DNA of 39,675 nt from an uncultured bacterium (GCA_937870675.1 CALMZN010000020.1:1-39675), one strand, 5' to 3'; shown: positions 7,310 through 14,719, counted from the first letter of the stretch. The notes: generated from the letters alone by a model not told the origin. A program made the numbers and translations.

Positions 7310-7989
7310 ATTTTCAAGGCCTTAGTAGCGGCCGCGGTTTGGGCTTCTTGTTTGCTATAGCCCTCTCCATCAGCCACCAATTCTTTGTCTAAGTATACGC
7401 CAATAATAAATTTTTTATTATGATCCGGTCCTGACTCTGACAACACCCGATAACGCGGTGTGACATTTTTTATTTCTTGGGCTTTTTCTTGAAAGCGACT
7501 TTTGGCATCAATATATGTTTGGGAAGCAATAATATCTGGCAAAGTCACTAGTATATTTTTTTTAATAAACTTATCAACTACGCGAAATCCTTGATCAAGA
7601 TAAATAGCCCCCAACAAGGCCTCCATAGCATTGGCCAAAATATAAGCGCGGGCTTTTTTGTTGGTGTCTTGGGACTCGCCCTTACTCAAATACAAAAAAC
7701 CATAAATACCTAGTTTTTCAGCAATCATACCTAAGTGTGTGGCATTGACTAAGGCCGAGCGCCAGTTGGTTAGAGTCCCCTCGTTCTCTTGATAATTATG
7801 ATACAAATAATCCGTCACTGACAATTCTAAAACGGCGTCACCCAAAAACTCCAAGCGTTCATTTTGCTCAATGGGAAAATCTTTGTGCTCGTTCAAATAA
7901 GAACGATGCACCAAAGCATTTTTCAAAATATCTGTATTTTTAAATTTTACTTCTAGTTTATCTTCCAATAAAGAAATATTTTTCTGCAT
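7297..7989 (-). CDS. rnc: ribonuclease III
   Basis: Endonuclease that cuts double-stranded RNA, including rRNA precursors. The family signature ERLEFLGDAVLEL is at about residues 43-55, with the metal-binding acidic residues. A second conserved stretch, ANAMEALLGAIYLDQGF, is at about 118-134. A C-terminal double-stranded RNA-binding domain (SRFQEKAQE...GYSKQEAQTAAATKALK) spans about 163-228. Length, 230 aa, is typical. It begins 1 nt after the NusB-Nudix gene, so the pair are translationally coupled, and the operon is rpmF, nusB-nudix, rnc. Confidence 0.95.
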   Translation of the reverse strand: MQKNISLLEDKLEVKFKNTDILKNALVHRSYLNEHKDFPIEQNERLEFLGDAVLELSVTDYLYHNYQENEGTLTNWRSALVNATHLGMIAEKLGIYGFLYLSKGESQDTNKKARAYILANAMEALLGAIYLDQGFRVVDKFIKKNILVTLPDIIASQTYIDAKSRFQEKAQEIKNVTPRYRVLSESGPDHNKKFIIGVYLDKELVADGEGYSKQEAQTAAATKALKIKGW

Positions 7990-7990
7990 A

Positions 7991-8854
7991 CTATTCCAAA
8001 TTTAACTTTTGCCAAGCCATGTTAAAAATATCCTTGGCATTATCATAACCCAAAACATCCAAAACCTCGTGCTTGGGGTACCATTTTACATCTAGCAATT
8101 CAGAAACTTTTGGCACTATGATTTCTTTGTCTTTGGTTTCAACCAAAAAATATTTTATTAACTTGCGGTAGGGCTTCACTTCTGGCTTGTGTACTTTGAC
8201 TTGGGTCTCACCCAAATAATCTTTGACTATTAGATTTTTCAAGCCGGTTTCTTCTGACAATTCGCGAGCTACGGCTTGTTCCAAACTTTCGCCTTCTTTG
8301 ATGCCACCTTTTGGAAAAGTCCATTTGTTATAGGCATCAAGCAACAACACGAAATAATAACCATCTTCTTCTTGGCGATAAATCACTCCGCCGGCTGACA
8401 CCTCTTTGATACCCTGACTGACTAAGGTCTGTTTTTCACCCTTACTAATCATCTCTTTGTAGATGCTACCCAGAACGCCATTAACAAACTTGCCACTAGC
8501 ATCACCGCCAAAAGCTTTGGCTAGCTCTATGGCTTCATTGATGGCTACTTTTGGTGGTATGTCATGATCCAGCTTCAGCTCACAAATACCAATGCGCAAA
8601 ACATTGCGGTCAATCAAAGTAATTTGGTCTATCGGCCACTCTGGAGCAAATTTGCCAATCAACTTATCAATGGACTTCTGATTAGCCACTACTTTTTCGA
8701 TCAAATTCAAAGCAAAGCCCTGATCATCAAATTCCGGAGCAAATTCTTTTTGATTAAATTTCAAAATGTCACCAATATTTCCTTGGTGATTATTAAAGTC
8801 CCACTCAAAGAGTGCTTGTAAAACAATAGTTCGAGCTAAATGACGATTAGCCAT
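7991..8854 (-). CDS. NusB antitermination domain fused to a Nudix hydrolase
   Basis: One uninterrupted frame of 287 aa contains two domains. Residues 1-135 are NusB: HLARTIVLQALFEWDF, then LIDRNVLRIGICEL, then VAINEAIELAKAFGGDASGKFVNGVLGSI. NusB binds boxA RNA with S10 during rRNA transcription. Residues 150-287 are a Nudix hydrolase starting SAGGVIYR, with the box G-x5-E-x7-REL-x-EE-x-GL complete at 183-205. This domain hydrolyses nucleoside diphosphate derivatives and looks closest to the Ap4A/(d)NTP-type forms. A linker of about 15 residues joins them. It starts 3 nt after rpmF. NusB is usually a stand-alone protein of about 140 aa, so this is a genuine fusion unless a sequencing error removed a stop. 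Confidence 0.88.
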   Translation of the reverse strand: MANRHLARTIVLQALFEWDFNNHQGNIGDILKFNQKEFAPEFDDQGFALNLIEKVVANQKSIDKLIGKFAPEWPIDQITLIDRNVLRIGICELKLDHDIPPKVAINEAIELAKAFGGDASGKFVNGVLGSIYKEMISKGEKQTLVSQGIKEVSAGGVIYRQEEDGYYFVLLLDAYNKWTFPKGGIKEGESLEQAVARELSEETGLKNLIVKDYLGETQVKVHKPEVKPYRKLIKYFLVETKDKEIIVPKVSELLDVKWYPKHEVLDVLGYDNAKDIFNMAWQKLNLE

Positions 8855-8857
8855 TGC

Positions 8858-9052
8858 TTATTTTTTGTTTACTTGGCTTTTGGTGGCTACTTTTTTTTCA
8901 CCCTTATAGTAACCACATTTATTGCAAGCGCGGTGTGGCAATAATATTGCCCCGCAATTTTTACACTTGGTGGTGCTAGCTTTTTTCAAAGCAAAATGCG
9001 ACGCTCTGCGACGCGCTGAACTTTTTGTAAGTTTCTTTGTAGGTAAACCCAT
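8858..9052 (-). CDS. rpmF: 50S ribosomal protein L32
   Basis: Small (64 aa) basic large-subunit protein. The N-terminus MGLPTKKLTKSSARRRASH is the L32 start, and CKNCGAILLPHRACNKCGY provides the four cysteines of a zinc ribbon. It has its own promoter 19-47 bases upstream and heads the operon with nusB-nudix and rnc. Confidence 0.95.
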   Translation of the reverse strand: MGLPTKKLTKSSARRRASHFALKKASTTKCKNCGAILLPHRACNKCGYYKGEKKVATKSQVNKK

Positions 9053-9070
9053 AATTTTATTAGTTTCGTG

Positions 9071-9099
9071 ATTTTAGCTAAATTTCTTATTTTGGTCAA
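9071..9099 (-). promoter_or_regulatory. promoter of rpmF operon
   Basis: Minus strand TTGACC (9099-9094), 17-nt spacer, TAAAAT (9076-9071). Confidence 0.65.
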
Positions 9100-9257
9100 G
9101 GAACAAGACACCGAAGCACCATACCGCACCCTGACTGACTTATGACTAGACGCGCTTTCACTACCTCGTCTCGCTCCGCGTAGTTTTTTTAAAAAAACGA
9201 AGTGGGGTCAAGGAAGACTGGAGAAATGCCTGTCAATTATACCAAAGTTTAAAGACC
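9100..9257. other. non-coding spacer with hairpin and repeated GGTCAAGGAA
   Basis: GGTCAAGGAA occurs at 9094-9103 and again at 9206-9215. Between them is an imperfect AT-cored hairpin (CGTAGTTTTTTT / AAAAAAACGAAG, about 9176-9202). The layout, a hairpin between two copies of a -35-like segment, resembles 7113-7277. No gene is visible. Confidence 0.45.
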
Positions 9258-9286
9258 TTGACAAACATAAAAAAACATGATATTAT
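9258..9286 (+). promoter_or_regulatory. promoter of candidate small RNA 3
   Basis: TTGACA (9258-9263), 17-nt spacer, TATTAT (9281-9286). Confidence 0.7.
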
Positions 9287-9292
9287 GACTCA

Positions 9293-9504
9293 TCTATTTA
9301 AAAAATTAGAAAAGCACCTTAATTATAGCGCTTTTAATATTTTTTCAGGCAACTGTGTCCACGACAAGCATGGGAATCATTTTTTTCGTCTAATTTGGCT
9401 ACGGCTGAATTATTTCAAAAAATGGTTTTCTTGGACACAGCTGCTTGGGAAAATAATCTATCGTGGTTACATAAAAAAACATAACCCTCTGGTTGTGTTT
9501 TTTT
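9293..9504 (+). ncRNA. candidate structured small RNA 3 (about 210 nt)
   Basis: A plus-strand unit bounded by a near-consensus promoter and an intrinsic terminator (9479-9498, ACATAACC/GGTTGTGT, then seven T). One T-G pair in the stem works only in plus-strand RNA, which supports the orientation; the minus strand still has a weaker version that may end the VanW gene. Inside, AAAAGC/GCTTTT (9310-9335) and a 9-bp perfect helix CTGTGTCCA/TGGACACAG (9353-9361 with 9432-9440) enclose the central part. The only overlapping reading frame starts inside or upstream of the -10 box, so it is probably not translated. The RNA is not recognised. Confidence 0.5.
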
Positions 9505-11380
9505 ATTGACTTGGCGTTGTGCTGGGAGTAGTAGTGGCTGTGCCCCCACCAGTTTCGGAGGCAATTTCTTCTTGAGTAGCACCCACCAGACAAACCGCCT
9601 GCCATGGCACATAGTGACTAGAAAAAGTAACTTTAACTGGTTCTGGTTTGTTTAAATATTGAACAATATAATCAAATTTAGCATCAGCTCCAGCATGAGC
9701 ACTCTCCGTGCATTTGGTTTGGCCCACTGGTAAATCAACGGTTTTTACAATTTTTTTAGGCGCTGGAGAAACTACATTATAAATTATCGGCTTGGTGGTA
9801 GTGGCCACTCGACCATCTGATGTGCCCCAAAAATCAAAATATAGTTTTGCGCCTTCAATACGCGATTGTATCAAAATATAATTACCCGTATCATTCAAAA
9901 ATTTTAAATCTGGCTTGGGGTCATAAATCGTGGCGTCCATGCCAGCTGGTTCATAGTAGACGACTCGATAAGAATGACTGCTTCTTTCTTTTATTGGTAG
10001 ACCAGTGTTCAAAGCCGCGCGAAATACTGTTGTCCCGATTTGACACAAACCGCCACCATACTCTGGTATTGTTTTGTTGCCCTTGATCACCAGCTCCTGC
10101 TTGTAACCATGCTCACCATCAATCTCACCTAAAGCCGTAATCAGGGAAAATTCTTCCCCAACATTGATAAGCAAACCATTGAGTGTATCAGCTCCAACCC
10201 CTATGTTGTGTATGCGATTGGGTGGACTACCCTTGAAGTCCGATTCACCCGTGCCCAAAAGCGTGCTAATGCCTAAATCATTGACCTCACTATTCGTTAC
10301 TTTTGGCTTAACTACCTCAACAACAATATCAAAACTATTATTATTGGAACCCAATATCTTTTCGGCATTGGTTATGGTCTCAACCCAATCAATCATTTTG
10401 CCTTCTTGGCTAGCCATAAATTCTGAAACCTTGCCATTGTTTAGCTTGAACTTGGCATCCTGAACCAAAACTTCAATATCGGCACTCAAACCCTTGTCAT
10501 CAAAATATTTTTTTGCTGACTCAACATCAAAACCTAAGTACGGTTTATTTTTATTAAATTTAATTTGTAGCCACTGCCGCCAATCAGTATTAGCAATAGT
10601 TGTTGCCTGCTCGTTATAATTGGCAAGCAAATCTCCTTGCTGAATAGTGTCGATAATTTGACCACGAAACTTATCTATTACCGCGCTGGTGACTGCGGGC
10701 TTATCCTCAACCACTGCTAAATTAATTTCTCGCGCCTGCAATTTTCTTATTTGCTCTTCGGTGTCTACTATGGCTTGCTCATAAGTAAATGTCTGGCCAA
10801 TAACCTCTGGATTTATCTTCAAGCCACCGGCTGACCCAAATTCAAAACTAGCTTCTTTTTTGCTGGGCAACAAACCCTTGAAATCTTCCTCCAAAATACT
10901 GCGGTGACGCTCCTTGTCCCAAGTATAATCAAACGACCAAGTTTTGCCTCCCAGCATTATGCTAATTTTATTCAATAAATTAACGGGTCGTTCATCTTTT
11001 TGAAATTTTAAAATTTTATCCAAACTTTTTTCCATCTGCCACATGACCAAAGGAAAAGAACTGTCAGCCGAACCAGAGCTAATAATGGGATAAATAGTGG
11101 ACTTTTTCCCCTGCCCCACATAGATAAAACCATTGTGGCTAAAAATGTCCAAATGCTCTTGAACTTTCTTTTTGGCCTGCTCATAGGTCAGTCCACCAAT
11201 ATCAACACTGCCGAGTTTTGTCCCTGGCAAAAAAACATTAGCGTACTTGTAGTTGACAGTGGCGTTAGCCACAAAAACAGCTACCAACAAAAAACAAAAA
11301 ACTACCGCCACGATAATAATTATTTTTAACGGCCCATGATTATGTTTTTCTTCTCCAGAAATTTTATCCTTCAAGATCAT
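9503..11380 (-). CDS. VanW family protein with peptidoglycan-binding-like N-terminal region
   Basis: Membrane-anchored envelope protein of 625 aa. Residues about 18-40 form a single transmembrane helix after a short cytoplasmic tail. The extracytoplasmic part has two repeats resembling the YoaR-type putative peptidoglycan-binding domain (for example YEQAKKKVQEHLD and YEQAIVDTEEQIRKL). The VanW domain begins around 375 with DFKGSPPNRIHNI and contains GEEFSLITALGEI, PEYGGGLCQIGTTVFRAAL and YEPAGMDATIYDP. The tail is rich in Thr/Ser/Pro. VanW occurs in some vancomycin-resistance clusters but its activity is not established, and its presence here does not imply resistance. The gene overlaps the preceding 75-aa gene by 17 nt. 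Confidence 0.85.
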   Translation of the reverse strand: MILKDKISGEEKHNHGPLKIIIIVAVVFCFLLVAVFVANATVNYKYANVFLPGTKLGSVDIGGLTYEQAKKKVQEHLDIFSHNGFIYVGQGKKSTIYPIISSGSADSSFPLVMWQMEKSLDKILKFQKDERPVNLLNKISIMLGGKTWSFDYTWDKERHRSILEEDFKGLLPSKKEASFEFGSAGGLKINPEVIGQTFTYEQAIVDTEEQIRKLQAREINLAVVEDKPAVTSAVIDKFRGQIIDTIQQGDLLANYNEQATTIANTDWRQWLQIKFNKNKPYLGFDVESAKKYFDDKGLSADIEVLVQDAKFKLNNGKVSEFMASQEGKMIDWVETITNAEKILGSNNNSFDIVVEVVKPKVTNSEVNDLGISTLLGTGESDFKGSPPNRIHNIGVGADTLNGLLINVGEEFSLITALGEIDGEHGYKQELVIKGNKTIPEYGGGLCQIGTTVFRAALNTGLPIKERSSHSYRVVYYEPAGMDATIYDPKPDLKFLNDTGNYILIQSRIEGAKLYFDFWGTSDGRVATTTKPIIYNVVSPAPKKIVKTVDLPVGQTKCTESAHAGADAKFDYIVQYLNKPEPVKVTFSSHYVPWQAVCLVGATQEEIASETGGGTATTTPSTTPSQ

Positions 11381-11591
11381 TGTTTATCAAATCATTTAAA
11401 ATTCTTCTTTGATTCTCGGCTGTCATTTTGATAGCGCTTGAATCCAAAGAAATATAGTAATTTATACTTTGATCAAATTTTTCACCCAATAAAGAACTAG
11501 CCATAATGACTTCCGCGCCTGTCTCGGTTTGAAAAATTAATTTATCTCCCTCTTGTCCAATATATTTTAGTAATAAATTTTTTAACAACAT
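11364..11591 (-). CDS. conserved small protein of unknown function (75 aa)
   Basis: The start MLLKNLLLKYIG lies one base after the hsp20 stop (TAG-C-ATG), and the end overlaps the first codons of the VanW gene, so it is translationally coupled to both. A longer frame from 11654 would overlap hsp20 and is less likely. The sequence has alternating short strands (GDKLIFQTETGAEVIMAS), suggesting a small beta-rich fold, and an acidic C-terminus. No family recognised. Confidence 0.65.
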   Translation of the reverse strand: MLLKNLLLKYIGQEGDKLIFQTETGAEVIMASSLLGEKFDQSINYYISLDSSAIKMTAENQRRILNDLINNDLEG

Positions 11592-11592
11592 G

Positions 11593-12012
11593 CTAATTGT
11601 CGTCTTCCACAGAAATTTTCTTGCCGTCAATGTGATGAACCTTTGGTAAAACAATTGTCAATATTCCATTTTTTATGGTGGCCTTTATTTTGTCGGCTTG
11701 CACTTCTAGCGGTAAAATAATTGAACGAGAAAAGCTCCCCCAATAACATTCTTTGTAGAAATAGTCATCTTCGCTAATAGTTTGGTCTTGCTGGCGTTCA
11801 CCGCGGATAGTCAGCATGTCATTGTGAAAACTGATATCAATGTTGTCTGGATCCACTCCGGCTATGGTTGACTTGATAACAATATTATTTTTATCCTGAT
11901 AAACATCTATAGAAAGCTGACCCTCTTCATCAAAGGTTTCTTCTTTGTGCTCGATTGGCAATGTCTCGGACTCTTTGGCTGGCTGATTTTTTTTATTTTT
12001 CTTTTTAAACAT
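11593..12012 (-). CDS. Hsp20/alpha-crystallin family small heat-shock protein
   Basis: ATP-independent holdase chaperone. Residues 1-35 are a charged N-terminal tail. The alpha-crystallin domain follows (GQLSIDVYQDKNNIVIK, then IDISFHNDMLTIRGER, then FSRSIILPLEV), ending with the family motif NGILTIVLPK at about 118-127. At 139 aa the length is typical. Its own promoter lies 20-48 bases upstream, and no CIRCE-type inverted repeat is visible there. It is first in an operon with the 75-aa gene and the VanW gene. Confidence 0.9.
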   Translation of the reverse strand: MFKKKNKKNQPAKESETLPIEHKEETFDEEGQLSIDVYQDKNNIVIKSTIAGVDPDNIDISFHNDMLTIRGERQQDQTISEDDYFYKECYWGSFSRSIILPLEVQADKIKATIKNGILTIVLPKVHHIDGKKISVEDDN

Positions 12013-12031
12013 AGTTGTTGTTTATGCTTGT

Positions 12032-12060
12032 ATTATAAAATCTTTCGGCTGACTTGTAAA
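12032..12060 (-). promoter_or_regulatory. promoter of the hsp20 operon
   Basis: Minus strand TTTACA (12060-12055), 17-nt spacer, TATAAT (12037-12032). Confidence 0.7.
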
Positions 12061-12067
12061 GTAAAAT

Positions 12068-12096
12068 TTGCCTTATCAGAACGATTGTGCTAAAAG
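12068..12096 (+). promoter_or_regulatory. possible promoter of the 86-aa membrane protein
   Basis: TTGCCT (12068-12073), 17-nt spacer, TAAAAG (12091-12096). Only four of six bases match in each box, so it is a weaker candidate. It is divergent to the hsp20 promoter. Confidence 0.4.
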
Positions 12097-12126
12097 AAAA
12101 GTGTAGGCACCAACCAAGGAGGAACT

Positions 12127-12387
12127 ATGGCCAACGTCATCAACGTCGTCCAAGCTCCGCGGATCTCTCGGCGCCCCTTCTGGTACACTCTAACGGTTTT
12201 TGCCTTAATAGCCCTACTGATCCTGACGATTGGCCCACTGTTCCTACCATCCATCGTCATCATACTGTCCATAGCCTTCACGCTTGGACTCGCCCTGCTC
12301 TTTGTCTTGAGTTACTGGGCGATCGACTTCGTTTGTCGAAAAATCTTTGACTGCCGTCAATTTCGGCGACAGAAAAAAGGGGGCTAG
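12127..12387 (+). CDS. small two-helix membrane protein (orphan)
   Basis: An 86-aa protein with a strong Shine-Dalgarno (AAGGAGG, 6 bases before ATG). Residues about 21-42 and 45-70 are hydrophobic and form two adjacent transmembrane segments. The tail is basic (CRKIFDCRQFRRQKKGG), so both ends probably lie in the cytoplasm. No family recognised. Base usage is less AT-rich than the flanking conserved genes. It forms a solitary unit with its own terminator at 12422-12465. Confidence 0.65.
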   Translation: MANVINVVQAPRISRRPFWYTLTVFALIALLILTIGPLFLPSIVIILSIAFTLGLALLFVLSYWAIDFVCRKIFDCRQFRRQKKGG

Positions 12388-12421
12388 CAAAAGGGGATCA
12401 TGACCGAAAAGCGGGGAACGA

Positions 12422-12465
12422 ATCCTGCATCAGTGGTCAACAAGTGGCGCTGGTGCAGGATTTTT
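12422..12465 (+). terminator. terminator of the 86-aa gene
   Basis: ATCCTGCA / TGCAGGAT perfect 8-bp outer stem with an extended inner part (CAG/CTG), then TTTTT. Confidence 0.75.
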
Positions 12466-12474
12466 ATTTCTAAC

Positions 12475-12514
12475 AAAATTAAGAGCCCCCGTTCTGTGAA
12501 AGAAGCGGGAGCTC
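12475..12514 (-). terminator. terminator of the 142-aa secreted protein gene
   Basis: On the minus strand GAGCTCCCG pairs with CGGGGGCTC (9 bp including one U-G), followed by TTAATTTT. The same bases on the plus strand would give a C-A mismatch, so the minus strand is the active one. Confidence 0.7.
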
Positions 12515-12539
12515 ATATTTGACAAGCTCCTAGCCAGAA

Positions 12540-12968
12540 TCAATCTGCTTGCAAGTTGTAAATGAAGCTCTGCCTACGCAAATGATCAAGGATTGACTTG
12601 GTGACTGTTTGAGTATCGCTGTTAGCCGTCAGACCAATACCTGTCCAGTACACGTAGTCAATCTGCAGAAGCTGAATGTCCCAATTCAACTTCTGTTCGC
12701 GCTGGTAGCTGATCAGCTCTTGACGCTGTGCGGGATCCAGCGGGTAGCTGAACACCAGATAGACCTGATCCGGCGCCTCATACAAGACAAGGTAGACAAA
12801 GTCAATTTGGTACGGGCTGATGACACCCCTGCCTTGGGCCAAGCATTGAATATTATTGTGGCTCGGCTGTGTAGGCCAGATCAAAGGCATCACTGATGGT
12901 TCATTGTTACCTAGGACTGGCATGGCCAAACACAAAAAACAAGTGGCCAATAAAACAAAACGGTACAT
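12540..12968 (-). CDS. secreted hypothetical protein (orphan, 142 aa)
   Basis: Strong Shine-Dalgarno AAGGAGGGG before ATG. Residues 1-20 (MYRFVLLATCFLCLAMPVLG) form a signal peptide; a Cys at 17 makes a lipoprotein unlikely but not excluded. The mature part is about 120 residues, neutral to acidic, with several Tyr/Gln-rich strands (FVYLVLYEAPDQVYLVFSYP). No family recognised. It is a solitary unit with its own promoter and terminator. Confidence 0.65.
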   Translation of the reverse strand: MYRFVLLATCFLCLAMPVLGNNEPSVMPLIWPTQPSHNNIQCLAQGRGVISPYQIDFVYLVLYEAPDQVYLVFSYPLDPAQRQELISYQREQKLNWDIQLLQIDYVYWTGIGLTANSDTQTVTKSILDHLRRQSFIYNLQAD

Positions 12969-13019
12969 AATGCCCCTCCTTGAGCGCTAGAAGTAATGAA
13001 TGAACCAGGACAATTGAGT

Positions 13020-13047
13020 AGTATATAGTAAATAAATAATTTGTAAA
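13020..13047 (-). promoter_or_regulatory. promoter of the 142-aa secreted protein gene
   Basis: Minus strand TTTACA (13047-13042), 16-nt spacer, TATACT (13025-13020). Confidence 0.6.
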
Positions 13048-13059
13048 GAAATACAAAAA

Positions 13060-13085
13060 AACATCCTGTTTTGGGTGTTTTTTAT
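13060..13085. terminator. bidirectional hairpin terminator
   Basis: AACATCC / GGGTGTT stem with T runs on both sides. On the minus strand it probably ends the tRNA-Leu, methyltransferase, tRNA-Val transcript. Confidence 0.55.
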
Positions 13086-13129
13086 TACAAAGTTAATTTT
13101 ATTGTCCCTCATCCTCTCGTCCGTACTCC

Positions 13130-13298
13130 CAAACTGATGCCCTTCGGCGCGCTACGCTTGCTCCCATTCAGGGCCTGAGGCCCCTCAGGGCCGAATGGCA
13201 GGGCACTCACCTCGTCTTGAGGACTTGATGGTTGAGGTTCTGAACAAAGTGAAGAACCGAAACCACGAGCGAGGAGGAGTAAAACGCGACGAGTCGAG
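13130..13298. repeat. GC-rich intergenic block of nested inverted repeats
   Basis: This stretch, downstream of tRNA-Val, has no gene. It contains CCATTC...GAATGG (about 13173-13199) around GGCC/CTGAG-rich arms. A second hairpin at about 13226-13263 combines GGTTCT/AGAACC with an outer TGGTT/AACCA. Composition differs sharply from the AT-rich surroundings. It looks like a repetitive palindromic element, but without a second copy in the window this is inference. Confidence 0.45.
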
Positions 13299-13375
13299 TG
13301 GTGGTCGCAGGAGGACTCGAACCTCCGACCTCTACAATGTCAATGTAGCGCTCTAACCAGCTGAGCTATGCGACC
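13299..13375 (-). tRNA. tRNA-Val (GAC)
   Basis: Full cloverleaf: acceptor GGTCGCA/TGCGACC, D stem GCTC/GAGC, anticodon stem CTACA/TGTAG with loop TTGACAT (anticodon GAC), T stem GGAGG/CCTCC. The CCA end is encoded (13301-13299). Its 5' end abuts the methyltransferase stop codon. Confidence 0.95.
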
Positions 13376-13879
13376 CTATCTAATATATAAATACATGGCT
13401 GGCCGACCAACTGGTTTATCAACTGTTGTTGCTTGCCAACCCTCTATTGGCCAGACATAGGCAATCACTCGCGCGCCCGGTTTCAATTCTTTGGCCAATT
13501 TATTTTTTAACTGCTCATAAATGCGCGGAATCAAAAAGAAATATACTACATCTGCCTCTTTTAAGTCAACCAACCAAAAATCACGAAATTTTATTTTGGC
13601 CTTACTACCTGAAAATATTTTTCTGCTATACGCGCCGACAAATGGCAAAATGGATACCTCCAAACCAATTGCCTTGGCGCCAAGTTTTGCAGCCGCCATT
13701 ACTAATCGCCCATCGCCACAACCCAAATCATACACTACCTGTCCGGGCTTGATTTCTGCTAAACGTAAAAACCTTTCCACATCTTTTTGCCAAGTCGGCA
13801 CCCAACCAATGCCTCGCACTAGAGAATAAATAGTAGTGACAGCAATGGCTATAACTAATATTAACAAAAAATAATACAT
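13376..13879 (-). CDS. membrane-anchored class I SAM-dependent methyltransferase
   Basis: 167 aa. An N-terminal hydrophobic helix (residues 1-20) probably anchors it to the membrane. The Rossmann-type SAM site is clear: motif I VYDLGCGDGRLVMAA at about 48-62, the acidic end of strand 2 in AIGLEVS, and DVVYFFLIP as the motif IV strand. The C-terminus ARVIAYVWPIEGW resembles the beta5-6 region of small methyltransferases. The substrate is unknown. It lies between two tRNA genes on the same strand: tRNA-Leu 9 nt upstream of its start, tRNA-Val directly at its stop. It is probably read from a common transcript. tRNA modification is possible but the membrane helix argues against assuming it. Confidence 0.8.
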   Translation of the reverse strand: MYYFLLILVIAIAVTTIYSLVRGIGWVPTWQKDVERFLRLAEIKPGQVVYDLGCGDGRLVMAAAKLGAKAIGLEVSILPFVGAYSRKIFSGSKAKIKFRDFWLVDLKEADVVYFFLIPRIYEQLKNKLAKELKPGARVIAYVWPIEGWQATTVDKPVGRPAMYLYIR

Positions 13880-13888
13880 AAATTATTT

Positions 13889-13975
13889 TGGTGCCGGGGA
13901 GAGGACTCGAACCTCCATATCCTTTCAGATACCAGCTCCTAAGGCTGGCGTGTCTACCAATTTCACCACCCCGGC
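13889..13975 (-). tRNA. tRNA-Leu (TAG)
   Basis: Acceptor GCCGGGG/CCCCGGC, anticodon stem CCAGC/GCTGG with loop CTTAGGA (anticodon TAG), long variable arm (TATCTGAAAGGATAT) as expected for leucine, T stem GGAGG with TTCGAGT. CCA is encoded at 13891-13889. Confidence 0.95.
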
Positions 13976-14040
13976 GTAAAACTATAAATTAAAACTTTTT
14001 AACCAAATGATTAGTTTGCCCACATACTACTACCAATTTC

Positions 14041-14080
14041 CCGCCTGCCACGGCTTCGCCGTAGGCGATGGCGGGCAGGC
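14041..14080. repeat. palindromic intergenic element
   Basis: GCCTGCC / GGCAGGC arms around an inner CGGC-TTC-GCCG hairpin. Its arms resemble the CCTGCC-type palindrome at about 23134-23153. Confidence 0.5.
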
Positions 14081-14152
14081 ACCACCCCAGCTTATAATGA
14101 CGCTGTTATTTATACTAAAAAATAAGAAAAAAGTCAAAATAATCAAGCCCAC

Positions 14153-14192
14153 ACAAAAAAACAAGAGGGGCGCTGGATATGACCAACGCCCC
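14153..14192 (-). terminator. terminator of the 142-aa anchored protein gene
   Basis: GGGGCGTTGG / CCAGCGCCCC (10 bp with one U-G on the minus strand) then TCTTGTTTTTTT. Confidence 0.8.
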
Positions 14193-14621
14193 CTAGAAAC
14201 TAATCTTATAACAGACCGTCTCTTGACGACCGTAAACCACTAAGTAGTCACGGTTGTATTCGCTAACAATGGCGATTGTGCCCTTGCCCGCCTTTTTGTA
14301 GATACGGTCAAAAAAGTGTGGCTCAGTCCTGTGACCAGTAAAGGCGTTGGGCAAACAGTTGCTGTCAGGCAGTGTGCTAGCAAAACTTTGGCCATCAGGA
14401 AAACGATCAAGTAGAGACCATGGCATCCGGCCGGTAGCAGAGCGGAAAATCTTGATGGTTGGCTCAAGAAGCTGTGCCTGTGCCTCGGCTTTTTCTTGTC
14501 GCTGACCATCTTGATATGCCTTTTGGAAAGCACTGACAATCCACACGACCAAAGCAATTAACACGATAAAGACCACGATAAGCACCGCCACCCTTACTGC
14601 ACCTTTTTGAATTCTGTGCAT
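14193..14621 (-). CDS. single-pass membrane-anchored hypothetical protein (142 aa)
   Basis: Strong Shine-Dalgarno AAGGAGGTGA, 8 bases before ATG. Residues about 9-33 are a long hydrophobic helix (AVRVAVLIVVFIVLIALVVW) after a short basic start, giving a type II-like anchor. Next comes a Gln/Glu/Ala-rich helix, then a globular domain with two cysteines (SNCLPN and ETVCYK) that could form a disulfide outside the cell. The layout recalls small pilin-like or periplasmic anchored proteins, but the type IV pilin cleavage motif (GFTLIE-like) is absent. Solitary unit with its own promoter and terminator; divergent to the YdcF-like gene. Not recognised. Confidence 0.65.
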   Translation of the reverse strand: MHRIQKGAVRVAVLIVVFIVLIALVVWIVSAFQKAYQDGQRQEKAEAQAQLLEPTIKIFRSATGRMPWSLLDRFPDGQSFASTLPDSNCLPNAFTGHRTEPHFFDRIYKKAGKGTIAIVSEYNRDYLVVYGRQETVCYKISF

Positions 14622-14672
14622 GATGAAATCACCTCCTTCAAGGTGAAATGAAAAGTACTTTGCCCCACCCTG

Positions 14673-14701
14673 AAATTATCATTTTACTAATACGCTGTCA
14701 A
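14673..14701 (-). promoter_or_regulatory. promoter of the 142-aa anchored protein gene
   Basis: Minus strand TTGACA (14701-14696), 17-nt spacer, TAATTT (14678-14673). Confidence 0.65.
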
Positions 14702-14719
14702 ACCATGCTTGGCATAATA

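Noticed and set aside
9258..9509. 83-codon plus-strand frame
   Set aside because: It begins inside the promoter and ends in the terminator; no plausible ribosome-binding site.
9503..11380. VanW as evidence of vancomycin resistance
   Set aside because: No vanA/H/X or sensor genes are nearby; VanW-domain proteins are widespread without resistance.
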